Shown piece by piece: positions 42,192-50,730 of a stretch of 64,000 nt of DNA. The stretch is taken from positions 1,527,267-1,591,266 of the forward strand of contig JABTUU010000001.1 in NCBI GenBank assembly GCA_015075275.1, given 5' to 3'. Every line of letters starts with the position of its first letter. The stretch's first letter is position 1. This DNA is from Anaerolineales bacterium (GTDB lineage Bacteria; Chloroflexota; Anaerolineae; Anaerolineales; Villigracilaceae). The notes beneath the pieces are model-generated. The model saw only the letters and a list, made by a program, of their open reading frames with translations. It was not told the DNA's origin and made no database searches. Made by a program: the position numbers and the translations under genes.

Positions 42192-43739
42192 ATGCCCCAT
42201 CCTAACACTGGTATAAGCGCCATCTTATTCACCGCAGGGGCGCTTTGTCTTGCCGGGGGATTCATCGCTTTTCAAACTCGTAAGAACACGCCAGGTATTT
42301 TTTCTTTAATAAGTTTAATGTTGAATCTATGTTTGTGGGATGTTTCTTACGGTTTATTCCTGGCAGGCGCTTCCCAACCTTATCCTAATTTCTGGATGTA
42401 CAGCGCCTATATCGGCGTCGTTTTTACCCCGCCGTCGGTCTTATGGTTTATCATTCAAATAACGGGGGCTAAGAAATGGGCGGCGCCCTCAACGATCATC
42501 AGTTTATGCGTTACTCCCATCGTCATTCTAGCGTTATTAGCGACCGACTCGTATCACGGCTTGTTTTTTGGGAGACGCCAGATCGAAAACGCTGAAATGA
42601 TCCTCAGCGGCGGTCCCGTTTTCTGGGTAAACGTCGTCTACGCTTACATCCTCATCCTTTCAGGATTGATCCTTCTGGCGCGCCGTTTCAAATTAACAAG
42701 CGGAATGTATCGGAAGCAATTAGCGACCGTCTTTCTCGGCGTCAGCGTCCCGTTGCTTGGCAATTTTCTCTTCGTCTTAAAACTAACTCCGCTGCCTACC
42801 ATAGACCACACTCCGCTGTTATTTACCCTCACAGGAATCATCTTCATATACGCATTGCTGCGCTACCGTCTACTGGATGTCATTCCTATTGCGCGAGACG
42901 TATTAATCGAGAACATGAGCGACGGCGTTATCGTATTAGACGCTCAAAGCCGTATCGTAGATTTCAACCCCGTCGCGCTTCAGACCCTGGGAGGAACAGG
43001 AGCGCTCCAGATAGGTCAACCTGCCAGCGAAGCGTTCGCTCCCTGGCCCCGCCTCATAACAGACTTCTTCGAAAGCGTCGATCTTCGCACCGAACTTTCG
43101 TTCGAACAGCCGCGCCGCACGTTCTACGACTTGAAAATTTCTCCATTGTACGACTCTCGTTCCAACTTCTTAGGACGACTCATCGTATGGAGAGATATTA
43201 CTCCGCTCAAAACCGCGCACATTGAGCTGCAAGAGTTAGCCATCCGTGATCCTCTCACTGGGCTGTACAATCGCCGTTATCTAAACGATGTTCTGACGCG
43301 CGAACTGGCGCACGCCGCCCGCGAAAATTACCTGATCAGCCTGGCGATCATTGACATTGACGATTTCAAACTTCTCAACGACTCATATGGTCATGCCGCT
43401 GGAGATAATGTGTTAAGAAATTTCGCCAAGCAGCTTCTTGGTCAAACGCGAGAGATAGACACCGTCTACCGCTACGGCGGTGAAGAATTTCTAACGCTCA
43501 TGCCCAACTGCGCAAGCGCACACGCCGCGCAAATCGCCGAACGGTGGCGGCATTCCTTTCAGAAAGTAAATGCGATCTACAAGGCCGCTTCCAACAAAAT
43601 CACCATTTCTTGCGGTATCGCAGAATTTCCCGTGAACGGAAAAACCATCGAAGAGCTCATCGCCGCAGCCGATCAATTCCTATATCAAGCCAAAGCAGCG
43701 GGCAAGAATTGCGTCGTCGCGAACGCGCAAACAAAATAA
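42192..43739 (+). CDS. Diguanylate cyclase with 7TM sensor and PAS domain
   Basis: 515 residues. Seven membrane helices (about 10-220) form the 'histidine kinase N-terminal 7TM' sensor type. A PAS-like domain follows (about 225-335: LIENMSDGVIVLDAQSRIVDFNPVALQTLGG), then a GGDEF domain (about 350-510). The active site is YRYGGEEFLTLMP; NRRYLNDVLTREL and IDIDDFKLLNDSYGHAAGD hold the metal and base contacts. Product-inhibition I-site RxxD is present (REID, five residues before GGEEF). It makes c-di-GMP from two GTP. The input ligand is unknown. AGGGA ribosome site. Confidence 0.92.
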   Translation: MPHPNTGISAILFTAGALCLAGGFIAFQTRKNTPGIFSLISLMLNLCLWDVSYGLFLAGASQPYPNFWMYSAYIGVVFTPPSVLWFIIQITGAKKWAAPSTIISLCVTPIVILALLATDSYHGLFFGRRQIENAEMILSGGPVFWVNVVYAYILILSGLILLARRFKLTSGMYRKQLATVFLGVSVPLLGNFLFVLKLTPLPTIDHTPLLFTLTGIIFIYALLRYRLLDVIPIARDVLIENMSDGVIVLDAQSRIVDFNPVALQTLGGTGALQIGQPASEAFAPWPRLITDFFESVDLRTELSFEQPRRTFYDLKISPLYDSRSNFLGRLIVWRDITPLKTAHIELQELAIRDPLTGLYNRRYLNDVLTRELAHAARENYLISLAIIDIDDFKLLNDSYGHAAGDNVLRNFAKQLLGQTREIDTVYRYGGEEFLTLMPNCASAHAAQIAERWRHSFQKVNAIYKAASNKITISCGIAEFPVNGKTIEELIAAADQFLYQAKAAGKNCVVANAQTK

Positions 43740-43777
43740 CACGGCAAAAAACAACCGCTGGCGGCTCCGCTTTTCTC

Positions 43778-43824
43778 TTGACAAATATCATATTTAATGT
43801 ATACTACGTTTAGTTCTAACTAAA
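43778..43824 (+). promoter_or_regulatory. Promoter and palindromic operator for the GbsR-like regulator operon
   Basis: Consensus TTGACA (43778-43783), a 16-bp spacer and TATACT (43800-43805). A perfect palindrome TTTAGTTCTAACTAAA (43809-43824) covers the expected start point, a strong candidate for autoregulation by the adjacent HTH protein. Confidence 0.75.
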
Positions 43825-43839
43825 TATACAATATGCGCT

Positions 43840-44373
43840 ATGCCAACGTTAACTCTCCCTCAAATTAAAAAAGATTTTATAGAAAATCTGAGCCACATTA
43901 GCCGGTTTTGGGGCTTTCCCAAGGGAATGGGCGCGATCTTCGCCGTGCTATACCTCTCCCCCGCCTCGCTTTCACTGGATGAGATCGTACAGCAGACCGG
44001 GTTGACAAAAGGCGCGATCAGTTCCGAAGTGCGAGCGTTAGCGCGGATGGGGCTGGTTCATCGGTCGAGCAAACTCGGCGATCGCAAAGATTATTACGAA
44101 GCGGAAACGAATTTCTACGCCGCCGTGCGTTCGCTTTTACGAGAACGTCAAAACAACGAGTTCGACCGAGCGCTGCGCGGAGTGCGAGAAACGCTTGTAA
44201 GTCTGGAGACCGGCTCGGTATCCGGCGACAAAGCGGAAGTTAATTTCATCTACGAGCGCGTCAAAGCGCTGCAAGAATTCTTTAACGCGATTGACAGTCT
44301 TTCCAGCGCGGTCATCAAATTGGAGAAACTAGGATTCACTAATGTCAAATCTATTTTGGGAGTTTTGAAATGA
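43840..44373 (+). CDS. GbsR/MarR-like HTH transcriptional regulator
   Basis: 177 residues. The start 'FIENLSHISRFWGFPKGMGAIFAVLYLSPASLSLDEIVQQTGLTKGAISSEVRALARMGLVHRSSKLGDRKDYYEAE' matches the GbsR group (COG1510): a winged helix followed by a long helical dimerisation arm. It is expressed from a strong promoter overlain by a palindrome and overlaps the next gene as ATGA, so it probably represses itself and the reductase. No clear ribosome site. Ligand unknown; GbsR of Bacillus senses choline, but nothing here indicates choline. Confidence 0.85.
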   Translation: MPTLTLPQIKKDFIENLSHISRFWGFPKGMGAIFAVLYLSPASLSLDEIVQQTGLTKGAISSEVRALARMGLVHRSSKLGDRKDYYEAETNFYAAVRSLLRERQNNEFDRALRGVRETLVSLETGSVSGDKAEVNFIYERVKALQEFFNAIDSLSSAVIKLEKLGFTNVKSILGVLK

Positions 44374-45272
44374 AAATCGCAGTGACCGGCGCGTTTAGTT
44401 ATTCGGGCAAATACATCGCCAAACGGCTTCTCGAAAAAGGCGAAGAGGTCGTCACACTAACCAATCACCCCGACCGTCCCGATCCATTCGGCGGGAGGGT
44501 TAAAGCCTTTCCCTTGAATTTCGACGATCCAGATGAACTCGCTGCAAATTTACGCGGCGCGGATGCATTCGTCAACACCTATTGGGTGCGCTTCGACAAA
44601 GGGGAAAATACTCAACCTAAAGCGGTCGAGAATACCAGAACGCTAATCGCCGCGGCGGTAAAAGCGGGAGTAAAACGCATCGTTCACATCAGTATTGCAA
44701 ATCCGTCCGCCGATTCGCATTTGCCCTATTATTGGGGTAAAGCCGCGAACGAAACGACGGTGATCGAATCGGGCATAAGTTACGCTATTCTGCGCCCAAC
44801 GGTTCTATTCGGCAAAGAAGATATTCTCATCAACAATATCGCTTGGCTATTGCGACGGTTGCCTGTCTTCGGCATGCCGGGCGACGGCGCCTACCGGCTT
44901 TCGCCCGTCTACGTGGACGATCTCGCAGAGTTGGCGGCGGATGCAGTTTACAGGGAGGAAAATTATATCTGGGATGCCGTGGGACCCGATGAATTCACAT
45001 TCAAAGAAATGGTCGGACTGATCGGTTCCACGATCGGGAAAAAACGACTGACGCTCTCCCTGCCTCCGCGCCTGGCGTTATTCGCCGCGCAATTTCTCAG
45101 CCTCTTCGTCGGCGATGTAATGCTGACTCCCGAAGAAGTGGATGGGTTGATGGCAAATCTGCTCGTTTCCAATGAGCCGCCGCGTTGCAAAACCAGCTTA
45201 AAAGATTGGTTGTACGAGAACCGTGCAACGGTGGGCGCGCGTTACGCTTCCGAATTGAAGCGACACTTCTAG
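44370..45272 (+). CDS. NAD(P)-binding SDR / NmrA-like epimerase-reductase
   Basis: 300 residues. Atypical SDR: MKIAVTGAFSYSGKYIAKRLLEKG Rossmann motif (TGAxxYxG), then VKRIVHISIANPSADSHLPYYWGKAANETTVIESGISYAILRPTVLFG. A Tyr-x-x-x-Lys is present (YYWGK). The family includes NDUFA9-like complex I assembly subunits and quinone/flavin reductases; the C-terminal 'FAAQFLSLFVGDVMLTPEEVDGLM' is typical of this group. Cotranscribed with the GbsR-like regulator (ATGA overlap). The substrate is unknown. Confidence 0.8.
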   Translation: MKIAVTGAFSYSGKYIAKRLLEKGEEVVTLTNHPDRPDPFGGRVKAFPLNFDDPDELAANLRGADAFVNTYWVRFDKGENTQPKAVENTRTLIAAAVKAGVKRIVHISIANPSADSHLPYYWGKAANETTVIESGISYAILRPTVLFGKEDILINNIAWLLRRLPVFGMPGDGAYRLSPVYVDDLAELAADAVYREENYIWDAVGPDEFTFKEMVGLIGSTIGKKRLTLSLPPRLALFAAQFLSLFVGDVMLTPEEVDGLMANLLVSNEPPRCKTSLKDWLYENRATVGARYASELKRHF

Positions 45273-45300
45273 CGGATTTCACAACTCGCGCATTTCTGTA

Positions 45301-46074
45301 TCACGCCGGCTCCCTCTCCGACATACGAAGCCAACCAAAGAACGCCCACGGAGCGACAGCAAAGATGCCCGCCAACGCCGCGCCGCCTAATCCGCCTGTT
45401 AACGCGCTCAAGATGCTGCCCAAAGCGGTTACGCTGAACAAGACGACCGCCATGCGGTCAAATTTCGCATCTGAACGATCCGCCAGAATCGGCTTGCCCA
45501 ACCAGATAAAAGCCAGAAAAGTTACGAAGGTTGTGAGCCACCAGCCGAAGAAATTCTGCAAAGGAATGCCGAAGTATGGACCGTTTACTTCCCAGACCCA
45601 ATGACCGACTTTCACCATAACCGGATCCATCACTACATCCCACGCCGTCATTGCCGCGGCGCCCGCCGCAGCCACCCAGACCGAACGAATTCTCATCGTC
45701 TTAGGAATGATCCAATCCGCAATTATAAAAGACGGATACATCATCATAAACCATGCGATCGGGATGATGAGCGGCACTAATCCCAAAAAACGGTAGCCGA
45801 GCTTCTCTGTATAATGGTAGGGACCATACACAAGCCCCGTCAGCACACCCACGCTCTCGAACGCAAGGCTGACGACGAACGCCGTCAGCAAGAGCGTGAG
45901 CATGCGCGAATGATTTAAACGCGTCAAAGCATGCAGCAAGGCGATGATGAAACCCAGCAAAGTCGTCAGTGGGAAGAGGAAAAACGGAAATGTATGAACG
46001 ACATGTACCGCTCCCTGCAATCCCACTGTCAGTATCGCATAAAGCGCCAACATGATGAAAAGGACCTTTCGCAT
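45301..46074 (-). CDS. Carotenoid hydratase-like membrane protein (CruF / DUF422)
   Basis: 257 residues with seven or eight membrane helices. Family motifs: LAFESVGVLTGLVYGPYHYTEKLGYRFLGLVPLIIPIAWFMMMYPSF and AWDVVMDPVMVKVGHWVWEVNGPYFGIPLQNFFGWW, as in CruF/BR-hydratases that add water to the psi-ends of carotenoids. No other carotenoid gene is in the window, so the actual substrate is open. It follows cca by 16 bp on the minus strand and converges with the reductase gene. Confidence 0.85.
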   Translation of the reverse strand: MRKVLFIMLALYAILTVGLQGAVHVVHTFPFFLFPLTTLLGFIIALLHALTRLNHSRMLTLLLTAFVVSLAFESVGVLTGLVYGPYHYTEKLGYRFLGLVPLIIPIAWFMMMYPSFIIADWIIPKTMRIRSVWVAAAGAAAMTAWDVVMDPVMVKVGHWVWEVNGPYFGIPLQNFFGWWLTTFVTFLAFIWLGKPILADRSDAKFDRMAVVLFSVTALGSILSALTGGLGGAALAGIFAVAPWAFFGWLRMSEREPA

Positions 46075-46090
46075 AGCGTTGTTTTCCTTT

Positions 46091-47380
46091 CTATTTTTGC
46101 GCGTTCAGCGCTGAATCGAGCCAGCGGTCTTCTTGCTCTTGGTTGACAACAATTTCATCCAGCCACGCCGCGCGAAGTCGGCGGAGGATTTCTCCAAAAT
46201 GCGGACCCGGACGCAACCCGCGCATCTTAAGATCCGCGCCTGTCGCGATCGGCTTAACACGCCGCCACTTCGAAAGATATTCGCTCAGAGCGTTTTCCCG
46301 GCTGGCGAGATACACGGCATAGATCGAAAGAGGGGGCGCCTCGTCAAGATAAAACGTCCATTGACTGGGCGAATAGTCCTTAAGGGAGGGCAAATCTCGC
46401 TTCAGAATAGAAGCGGAGCGAACCGCTTCCGCAAGCGCGACGGGGAAAGCCAATCGCTTGGCAAGCGCCGCGCTATCCGATTCGTTTAACTCGATCAGAT
46501 AAAAAATCCAACCGAGGGTTTGGCGCACAGATAATATCTCCGGGACAGTAAATTCGCCAAAATGGGTAGACGGGGTTTCTAAAGGCATGAAGCCGCACTG
46601 AGCGGTTAACAACGCCGGGTGGATCGCCTCCAGCAAACCAAGGTCGGCAAACTGTTGAAGCGTTACAGATGGATTCGTTTCTTCAAAGGTTACGTCGAAT
46701 TCGTGGCGAAGGCGTTCGCCGCTCAACTGAGCGAGACCTGCGCGCGCTTCAGCATTGATAAGCTGCAGTGTTTCCGCTTCAAGCGTAAAGCCATATCTCG
46801 CAACGTAGCGAAGCGCGCGGAAAATACGCGTCGGATCATCGAGAAAGGAAGCAGGATGCAAAACACGAATCAAGTTCCTTGCCAGGTCGCCTTGTCCGTT
46901 CAGCGGGTCAATCAATTCGCCAGAGTCGCCGCCGTCCAAACGAATCGCCATCGCATTGACGGGGAAATCGCGACGGCGCAAATCGTCTATTAGCATGGCA
47001 GGCGTCACAGTCGGAAGCGCGCCGGGGCGCTTATAGACTTCTCTGCGAGCAGTGATCAAATCAACGGTGTCGGGGGCTAAATCTCCGCCCTCAGGCGCAT
47101 GCCAAACAGCCGTGCGAAACTTCTGGTGAACGGTCAGTTTGCCGCCGCAGGCTTTAACCAGTTGATATCCAAACTCAATCGCATCGCCTTCAAAAACAAA
47201 ATCAATATCGCTCTCGTGAACAGGACGGTCGAGAAGAAGATCGCGCACTACGCCGCCGACCAGATAACAAGGGACGCGCAATTCCGCGGCAAGCGCAGCG
47301 ACGCGTAAGAGGAGCGTCTGCGTTTTGAGCGGAATCAGGCGCGGGTCGCGTAAGCGGCGAAGTATCTCGTCTTTTTGCAT
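46091..47380 (-). CDS. cca: CCA tRNA nucleotidyltransferase / poly(A) polymerase family
   Basis: 429 residues of class II nucleotidyltransferases. Head: YLVGGVVRDLLLDRPVHESDIDFVFEGDA with the catalytic DxD (DID). Neck and body: TVDLITARREVYKRPGALP, RRRDFPVNAMAIRL (ERA-like basic motif), GELIDPLNGQGDLARNLIRVLHPASFLDDPTRIFRALRYVARYGF. It adds or repairs the 3' CCA of tRNAs; assignment between CCA-adding, A-adding and poly(A) activities needs experiments. Its ATG overlaps the -35 of the divergent small RNA promoter. Confidence 0.9.
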   Translation of the reverse strand: MQKDEILRRLRDPRLIPLKTQTLLLRVAALAAELRVPCYLVGGVVRDLLLDRPVHESDIDFVFEGDAIEFGYQLVKACGGKLTVHQKFRTAVWHAPEGGDLAPDTVDLITARREVYKRPGALPTVTPAMLIDDLRRRDFPVNAMAIRLDGGDSGELIDPLNGQGDLARNLIRVLHPASFLDDPTRIFRALRYVARYGFTLEAETLQLINAEARAGLAQLSGERLRHEFDVTFEETNPSVTLQQFADLGLLEAIHPALLTAQCGFMPLETPSTHFGEFTVPEILSVRQTLGWIFYLIELNESDSAALAKRLAFPVALAEAVRSASILKRDLPSLKDYSPSQWTFYLDEAPPLSIYAVYLASRENALSEYLSKWRRVKPIATGADLKMRGLRPGPHFGEILRRLRAAWLDEIVVNQEQEDRWLDSALNAQK

Positions 47381-47403
47381 AAAATCAATTTTACCCTTAT
47401 AAT
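47375..47403 (+). promoter_or_regulatory. Near-consensus sigma-70 promoter for the candidate small RNA
   Basis: TTGCAT (47375-47380), exactly 17 bp spacing, TATAAT (47398-47403). It points away from cca and into a 110-nt stretch that ends in an intrinsic terminator. Confidence 0.75.
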
Positions 47404-47409
47404 CGGCGG

Positions 47410-47521
47410 ATGTCTCTACGTTCCAACCCGTCCCCTACAGCGAGTTGTTCCTGCCAGTCTGGTTAGGTTCGCTTAAGCGCGTCCAAACGGCTCCCAGACT
47501 CGGCGAGCCGTTTCTTTTTTA
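47410..47521 (+). ncRNA. Candidate structured small RNA (or mazG leader) with internal pairing
   Basis: About 112 nt between a strong promoter and an intrinsic terminator, without a convincing ORF. The terminator hairpin is AAACGGCTC/GAGCCGTTT (47485-47513) with a T-run. Its 11-nt loop holds CCAGACT (47494-47500), which is complementary over 7 nt to AGTCTGG at 47456-47462, allowing a pseudoknot or a competing antiterminator. CGCTTAAGCG (47470-47479) can form a small hairpin between them. It does not contain the SRP, 6S, RNase P or tmRNA cores I know. It may be a stand-alone sRNA or an attenuator for mazG, which starts 14 bp later. Confidence 0.55.
47485..47520 (+). terminator. Intrinsic terminator of the candidate small RNA
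   Basis: A 9-bp perfect stem with an 11-nt loop, then a C and T6. It lies upstream of mazG, so mazG expression would need read-through or its own promoter. Confidence 0.85.
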
Positions 47522-47534
47522 TTAGATAGCAACC

Positions 47535-47852
47535 ATGACTGATTTAACGATCAAAGAATTGACAGAACGCATGCACGCGCTGGTAACGTCGAAAGGCTGG
47601 TATGCGCCGGACAGCAAACGTCCGCAAACTCCGCGCAATTTGGCGATATCGCTTTCGATTGAAGCGGCGGAAATTTTGGAGCACTTCCAATTCACCGACG
47701 CGATCGCAGCTCGCGACGAGTTGGGCGCCGAACTTGCGGATGTGATGTTATATCTTTTGCAGCTGGCGTCCGTTTCTGGAATTGATTTAGAAGACGCGGT
47801 ATTGAAGAAGATCGAAGAAAATAAAACGCGAAGATGGGATGTTGACCAATGA
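47535..47852 (+). CDS. MazG-like nucleotide pyrophosphohydrolase
   Basis: 105 residues, all-alpha NTP pyrophosphatase fold. The metal motif ExxE...ExxD is visible: LSIEAAEILEHFQF (EAAE) and ELGAELADVMLYLLQLA. The N-terminal GWYAPDSKRPQTPRNLAISLSIEAAE fits the short, single-domain MazG/dCTPase-like proteins that hydrolyse (d)NTPs to monophosphates, a house-cleaning role. Its stop overlaps the LOG-family gene as ATGA. Weak ribosome site. Confidence 0.88.
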   Translation: MTDLTIKELTERMHALVTSKGWYAPDSKRPQTPRNLAISLSIEAAEILEHFQFTDAIAARDELGAELADVMLYLLQLASVSGIDLEDAVLKKIEENKTRRWDVDQ

Positions 47853-48379
47853 ACATATCGGTATTTGGCGGATCGCGACCTACACCGGATTCTCCCGCTT
47901 ATGAAGAAGCCCGCGCGTTGGGCGCGCTCCTCGCCCAACGCGGACACGCCGTATTGACCGGCGGTTACATGGGCGTTATGGAAGCGGTCTCGCGCGGCGC
48001 AAGCGAAGCGGGCGGGCGCGTCATCGGCGTAACGTGCGGCGATATTGAAACGTGGCGTCCGACCAAAGCGAATGGTTGGGTGCAGGAAGAGCGGCGCTTC
48101 CAAACGCTCCCCGAACGCATCCAAGCGCTGATCGAGGGCTGCGATGCAGCGATGGCATTACCCGGCGGCGCAGGCACGCTGACCGAAATTACGTCCATGT
48201 GGAATCTCATGATCGTCGAAGCTCTCCCCCGCCGACCGTTAATTTTAATCGGGCAGGGTTGGCGTTCCACATTCGACCGCTTTTTCGACGCGCTAGGAAG
48301 TTATATGTCCGCCTCTCAACGCGAGCTATTGTCTTTTGTAAACGACGCGAACGAGGCGGTAAAGAATCTGGAAGATTGA
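47849..48379 (+). CDS. LOG family protein (lysine-decarboxylase-like nucleotide phosphoribohydrolase fold)
   Basis: 176 residues. FGGSRPTPDSPAYEEARALGALLAQRGHAVLTGGYMGVMEAVSRGASEAGGRVIGVTC is the LOG Rossmann start; the diagnostic PGGAGTLTEITSMWNL follows at about residue 105. Proteins of this family hydrolyse nucleoside monophosphates (for example cytokinin riboside phosphates in the LOG subgroup) or bind nucleotides. Coupled to MazG, which would produce monophosphates; that pairing is suggestive only. Next gene is proS after 16 bp. Confidence 0.88.
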   Translation: MNISVFGGSRPTPDSPAYEEARALGALLAQRGHAVLTGGYMGVMEAVSRGASEAGGRVIGVTCGDIETWRPTKANGWVQEERRFQTLPERIQALIEGCDAAMALPGGAGTLTEITSMWNLMIVEALPRRPLILIGQGWRSTFDRFFDALGSYMSASQRELLSFVNDANEAVKNLED

Positions 48380-48395
48380 ACATCAAAGAGGAAAA

Positions 48396-49835
48396 ATGGC
48401 AGAAGATAAATTACCTACCCGCGCGGAAGATTTTTCGGAATGGTACAACCAATTGGTCGTACGCGCAGATTTGGCAGACTACGCTCCCGTGCGCGGATGT
48501 ATGGTCGTCAAGCCTTACGGCTGGGCGCTTTGGGAAAATATTTGCGATTGGCTGGACGCGGAGTTCAAGAAAACCGGTCACGTCAACGCGGCCTTTCCGA
48601 CGTTAATTCCGATGTCGTTCTTTGAAAAAGAAAAGGAACACGTCGAAGGATTTGCGCCGGAGTTGGCGGTCGTTACGCATGGCGGCGGCGCCGAGTTGGA
48701 AGAAAAACTCGCGGTGCGCCCCACGTCTGAAACGATCATCGGGCATATGTATTCCAAATGGGTCAAGTCATGGCGCGATCTTCCGTTGCTGATTGTGCAA
48801 TGGGGTTCGGTCATGCGTTGGGAATTACGCACAAAACTTTTTTTACGCACGGCGGAATTTTACTGGCACGAAGGACATACCGCGCACGCGGACGAGCAAG
48901 AAGCCAAAGAAGAGATGTATCGCATCCTTGATATTTACGAACGTTTTTGTTACGAGCAAGCGGCTATCCCTGTGTTGAAAGGCACGAAGAGCGAAACCGA
49001 GCGCTTCGCCGGCGCGCAGATTACCACATCCATTGAAGCGATGATGTGGGATAAGCGCGCGCTGCAATCGGGAACGTCGCATTATTTTGGGGAGAATTTC
49101 TCCAAGGCCTTCGACATTCAGTTTCTGAACAAAGACAACAAATTGACTTTCGCTCAAACAACCTCATGGGCGATCTCATCGCGCATCATCGGTGCGATGA
49201 TCATGGTGCATGGCGACGATAAAGGGCTCGTCCTGCCGCCGCGTCTCGCCCCCACTCAAGTCGTCGTCGTGCCGATCTTCAAGAACGACGAGGAAAAAAA
49301 TAAAGTGATGGAAGTCGCCGACCGCCTCTTCCTAGATTTGAAAACCGCCGGCGTTCGCGTCAAATTTGACGACCGCGACAACGTCTCCAGCGGATTCAAA
49401 TTCAACGATTGGGAAATGCGCGGCGTTCCCGTCCGCGTGGAGATTGGTCCCAAAGACGTGGAAAAAGGGACAGTGGCGTTAGCGCGCCGCGATAAACCCG
49501 GCAAAGAAGGCAAGGTCTTCGTCTCGCAAGAAGGAATCGCGCAAACTGTCGGCGTCTTGCTCGACGACGTGCAGGATTCGCTTTTGCAACGCGCCGTCAA
49601 ATATCGCGACGCGAATATCCACAATGTAGAGACTTACGCAGAATTGCAGAAAGTCGTTCAAGACGGATGGGCGTTCGCCTATTGGTGCGAATCAACCGAA
49701 TGCGAAAAGAAAGTCAAAGAAGAGACCAAAGCCACCACGCGCAATATCCCCTTCGATCAACCAAATCAAGAAGGCAAATGCGTCGTTTGCGGAAAAGCCA
49801 GCAAGCGCAAAGTATATTTTGCGAAAGCGTATTAA
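48396..49835 (+). CDS. proS: Prolyl-tRNA synthetase, archaeal/eukaryote-type (ProS type 3)
   Basis: 479 residues, class II synthetase. Motif 2 and surroundings read QWGSVMRWELRTKLFLRTAEFYWHEGHTAH, the type-3 signature; RPTSETIIGHMYSKWVKSWRDLPLLI and WAISSRIIGAMIMVHGDDKGLVLPP (motif 3) are complete. An anticodon domain follows, then the C-terminal zinc-type module CESTEC...CVVC ending in the conserved Tyr (KVYFAKAY). There is no INS editing domain, so misacylated Ala-tRNA(Pro) must be cleared by another protein if at all. AGAGG ribosome site. Last gene of the mazG-LOG-proS run. Confidence 0.96.
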   Translation: MAEDKLPTRAEDFSEWYNQLVVRADLADYAPVRGCMVVKPYGWALWENICDWLDAEFKKTGHVNAAFPTLIPMSFFEKEKEHVEGFAPELAVVTHGGGAELEEKLAVRPTSETIIGHMYSKWVKSWRDLPLLIVQWGSVMRWELRTKLFLRTAEFYWHEGHTAHADEQEAKEEMYRILDIYERFCYEQAAIPVLKGTKSETERFAGAQITTSIEAMMWDKRALQSGTSHYFGENFSKAFDIQFLNKDNKLTFAQTTSWAISSRIIGAMIMVHGDDKGLVLPPRLAPTQVVVVPIFKNDEEKNKVMEVADRLFLDLKTAGVRVKFDDRDNVSSGFKFNDWEMRGVPVRVEIGPKDVEKGTVALARRDKPGKEGKVFVSQEGIAQTVGVLLDDVQDSLLQRAVKYRDANIHNVETYAELQKVVQDGWAFAYWCESTECEKKVKEETKATTRNIPFDQPNQEGKCVVCGKASKRKVYFAKAY

Positions 49836-49914
49836 AGTATCAGTGTTCCTGTGTCAAGTCTCAGGCGAAACCAAAACCTTGATACCTGATATCTGATGCT
49901 TATTTCCCCTCCTC

Positions 49915-50715
49915 ATGCCCGCCATTGACCTCGCTCGTCTCCGAAAACAGACCGCGCAACTGGCTGATCTATTCAACCAGCCCGCCGATTTCTTGCGCGA
50001 ATTGAAAGAGTTGCTTGAATTCTATGTCAATCGCACACTGCGAAGTCAAGACATCGCGCCATCGTCTGTCCTGCCCACCTACCGAACTCCGGTCGTCGTC
50101 CTGCGTAGAATCGAAGCGGAACTCGGCTCGGCCGTAGCGGCAGACCCAACACAAGCGTTAGCGCTCGCCGATGCACTTTGGGATGAAGGCTGGCTGGAAA
50201 CGCGTCTGCTCGCCGCGTTTTTGCTCGGACGCATCCCGCCGCAAGAAGAGCGCTTGCTCGCCCGCCTCACCGCTTGGACGCAAGCCATACGCGATCCATC
50301 CGTGCGCGGCGCGTTGCTGACGACCAGCCTTGCCCGCCTACGCCAAGAAGCGCCGCAACTTCTCCTTGTGCTGGTGAAGGAATGGCTCTATCCTACACGT
50401 CAGCGTATGTGGCCGAACGGGGTGCAAGCGCTCATTCCACTGGTCGAATCGGAAGACTTCGACAACCTGCCAGCTATTTTCGAACTCGTCGAGCCGATCT
50501 TTAAAGCGTCGCCAGCCGTATTGCAATCTGATCTGCGAGATTTATTGATCGCGCTATATGGAGCCTCGCCGGAGGAAACGATCCATTTCCTCCAACACAT
50601 CTTAAGGAAGACGAAAAGCCCGCTGCCCGCAATTACGCTGCGCCGCATCTCCCCAGACCTGCCAGCGGGGCTCCAAACCGAGGCGCGGGAACTCCTGCGC
50701 GAAACATCCACATGA
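49915..50715 (+). CDS. All-helical (HEAT-like) protein of unknown function
   Basis: 266 residues, predicted almost entirely alpha-helical from alternating Leu/Ala-rich amphipathic segments (LADALWDEGWLETRLLAAFLLGRIPPQEERLLARL; SVRGALLTTSLARLRQEAPQLLLVLVKEWL). The helix pairs and WLETRLLAAFLLGRI resemble HEAT-like repeats of AlkD-type DNA glycosylase relatives, but I cannot point to catalytic residues. Cytoplasmic. It lies between proS and a FAD oxidase with no overlap, preceded by a short repeat-rich spacer (49836-49914). Function unknown. Confidence 0.6.
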   Translation: MPAIDLARLRKQTAQLADLFNQPADFLRELKELLEFYVNRTLRSQDIAPSSVLPTYRTPVVVLRRIEAELGSAVAADPTQALALADALWDEGWLETRLLAAFLLGRIPPQEERLLARLTAWTQAIRDPSVRGALLTTSLARLRQEAPQLLLVLVKEWLYPTRQRMWPNGVQALIPLVESEDFDNLPAIFELVEPIFKASPAVLQSDLRDLLIALYGASPEETIHFLQHILRKTKSPLPAITLRRISPDLPAGLQTEARELLRETST

Positions 50716-50730
50716 AAAGGAATGGCGCTT

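Noticed and set aside
47410..47521. SRP 4.5S RNA, 6S RNA or a T-box for proS
   Set aside because: The SRP GGAAGGAAGCAGC core, a 6S-type long bulged helix and the T-box TGGNACCGCG sequence are all absent.
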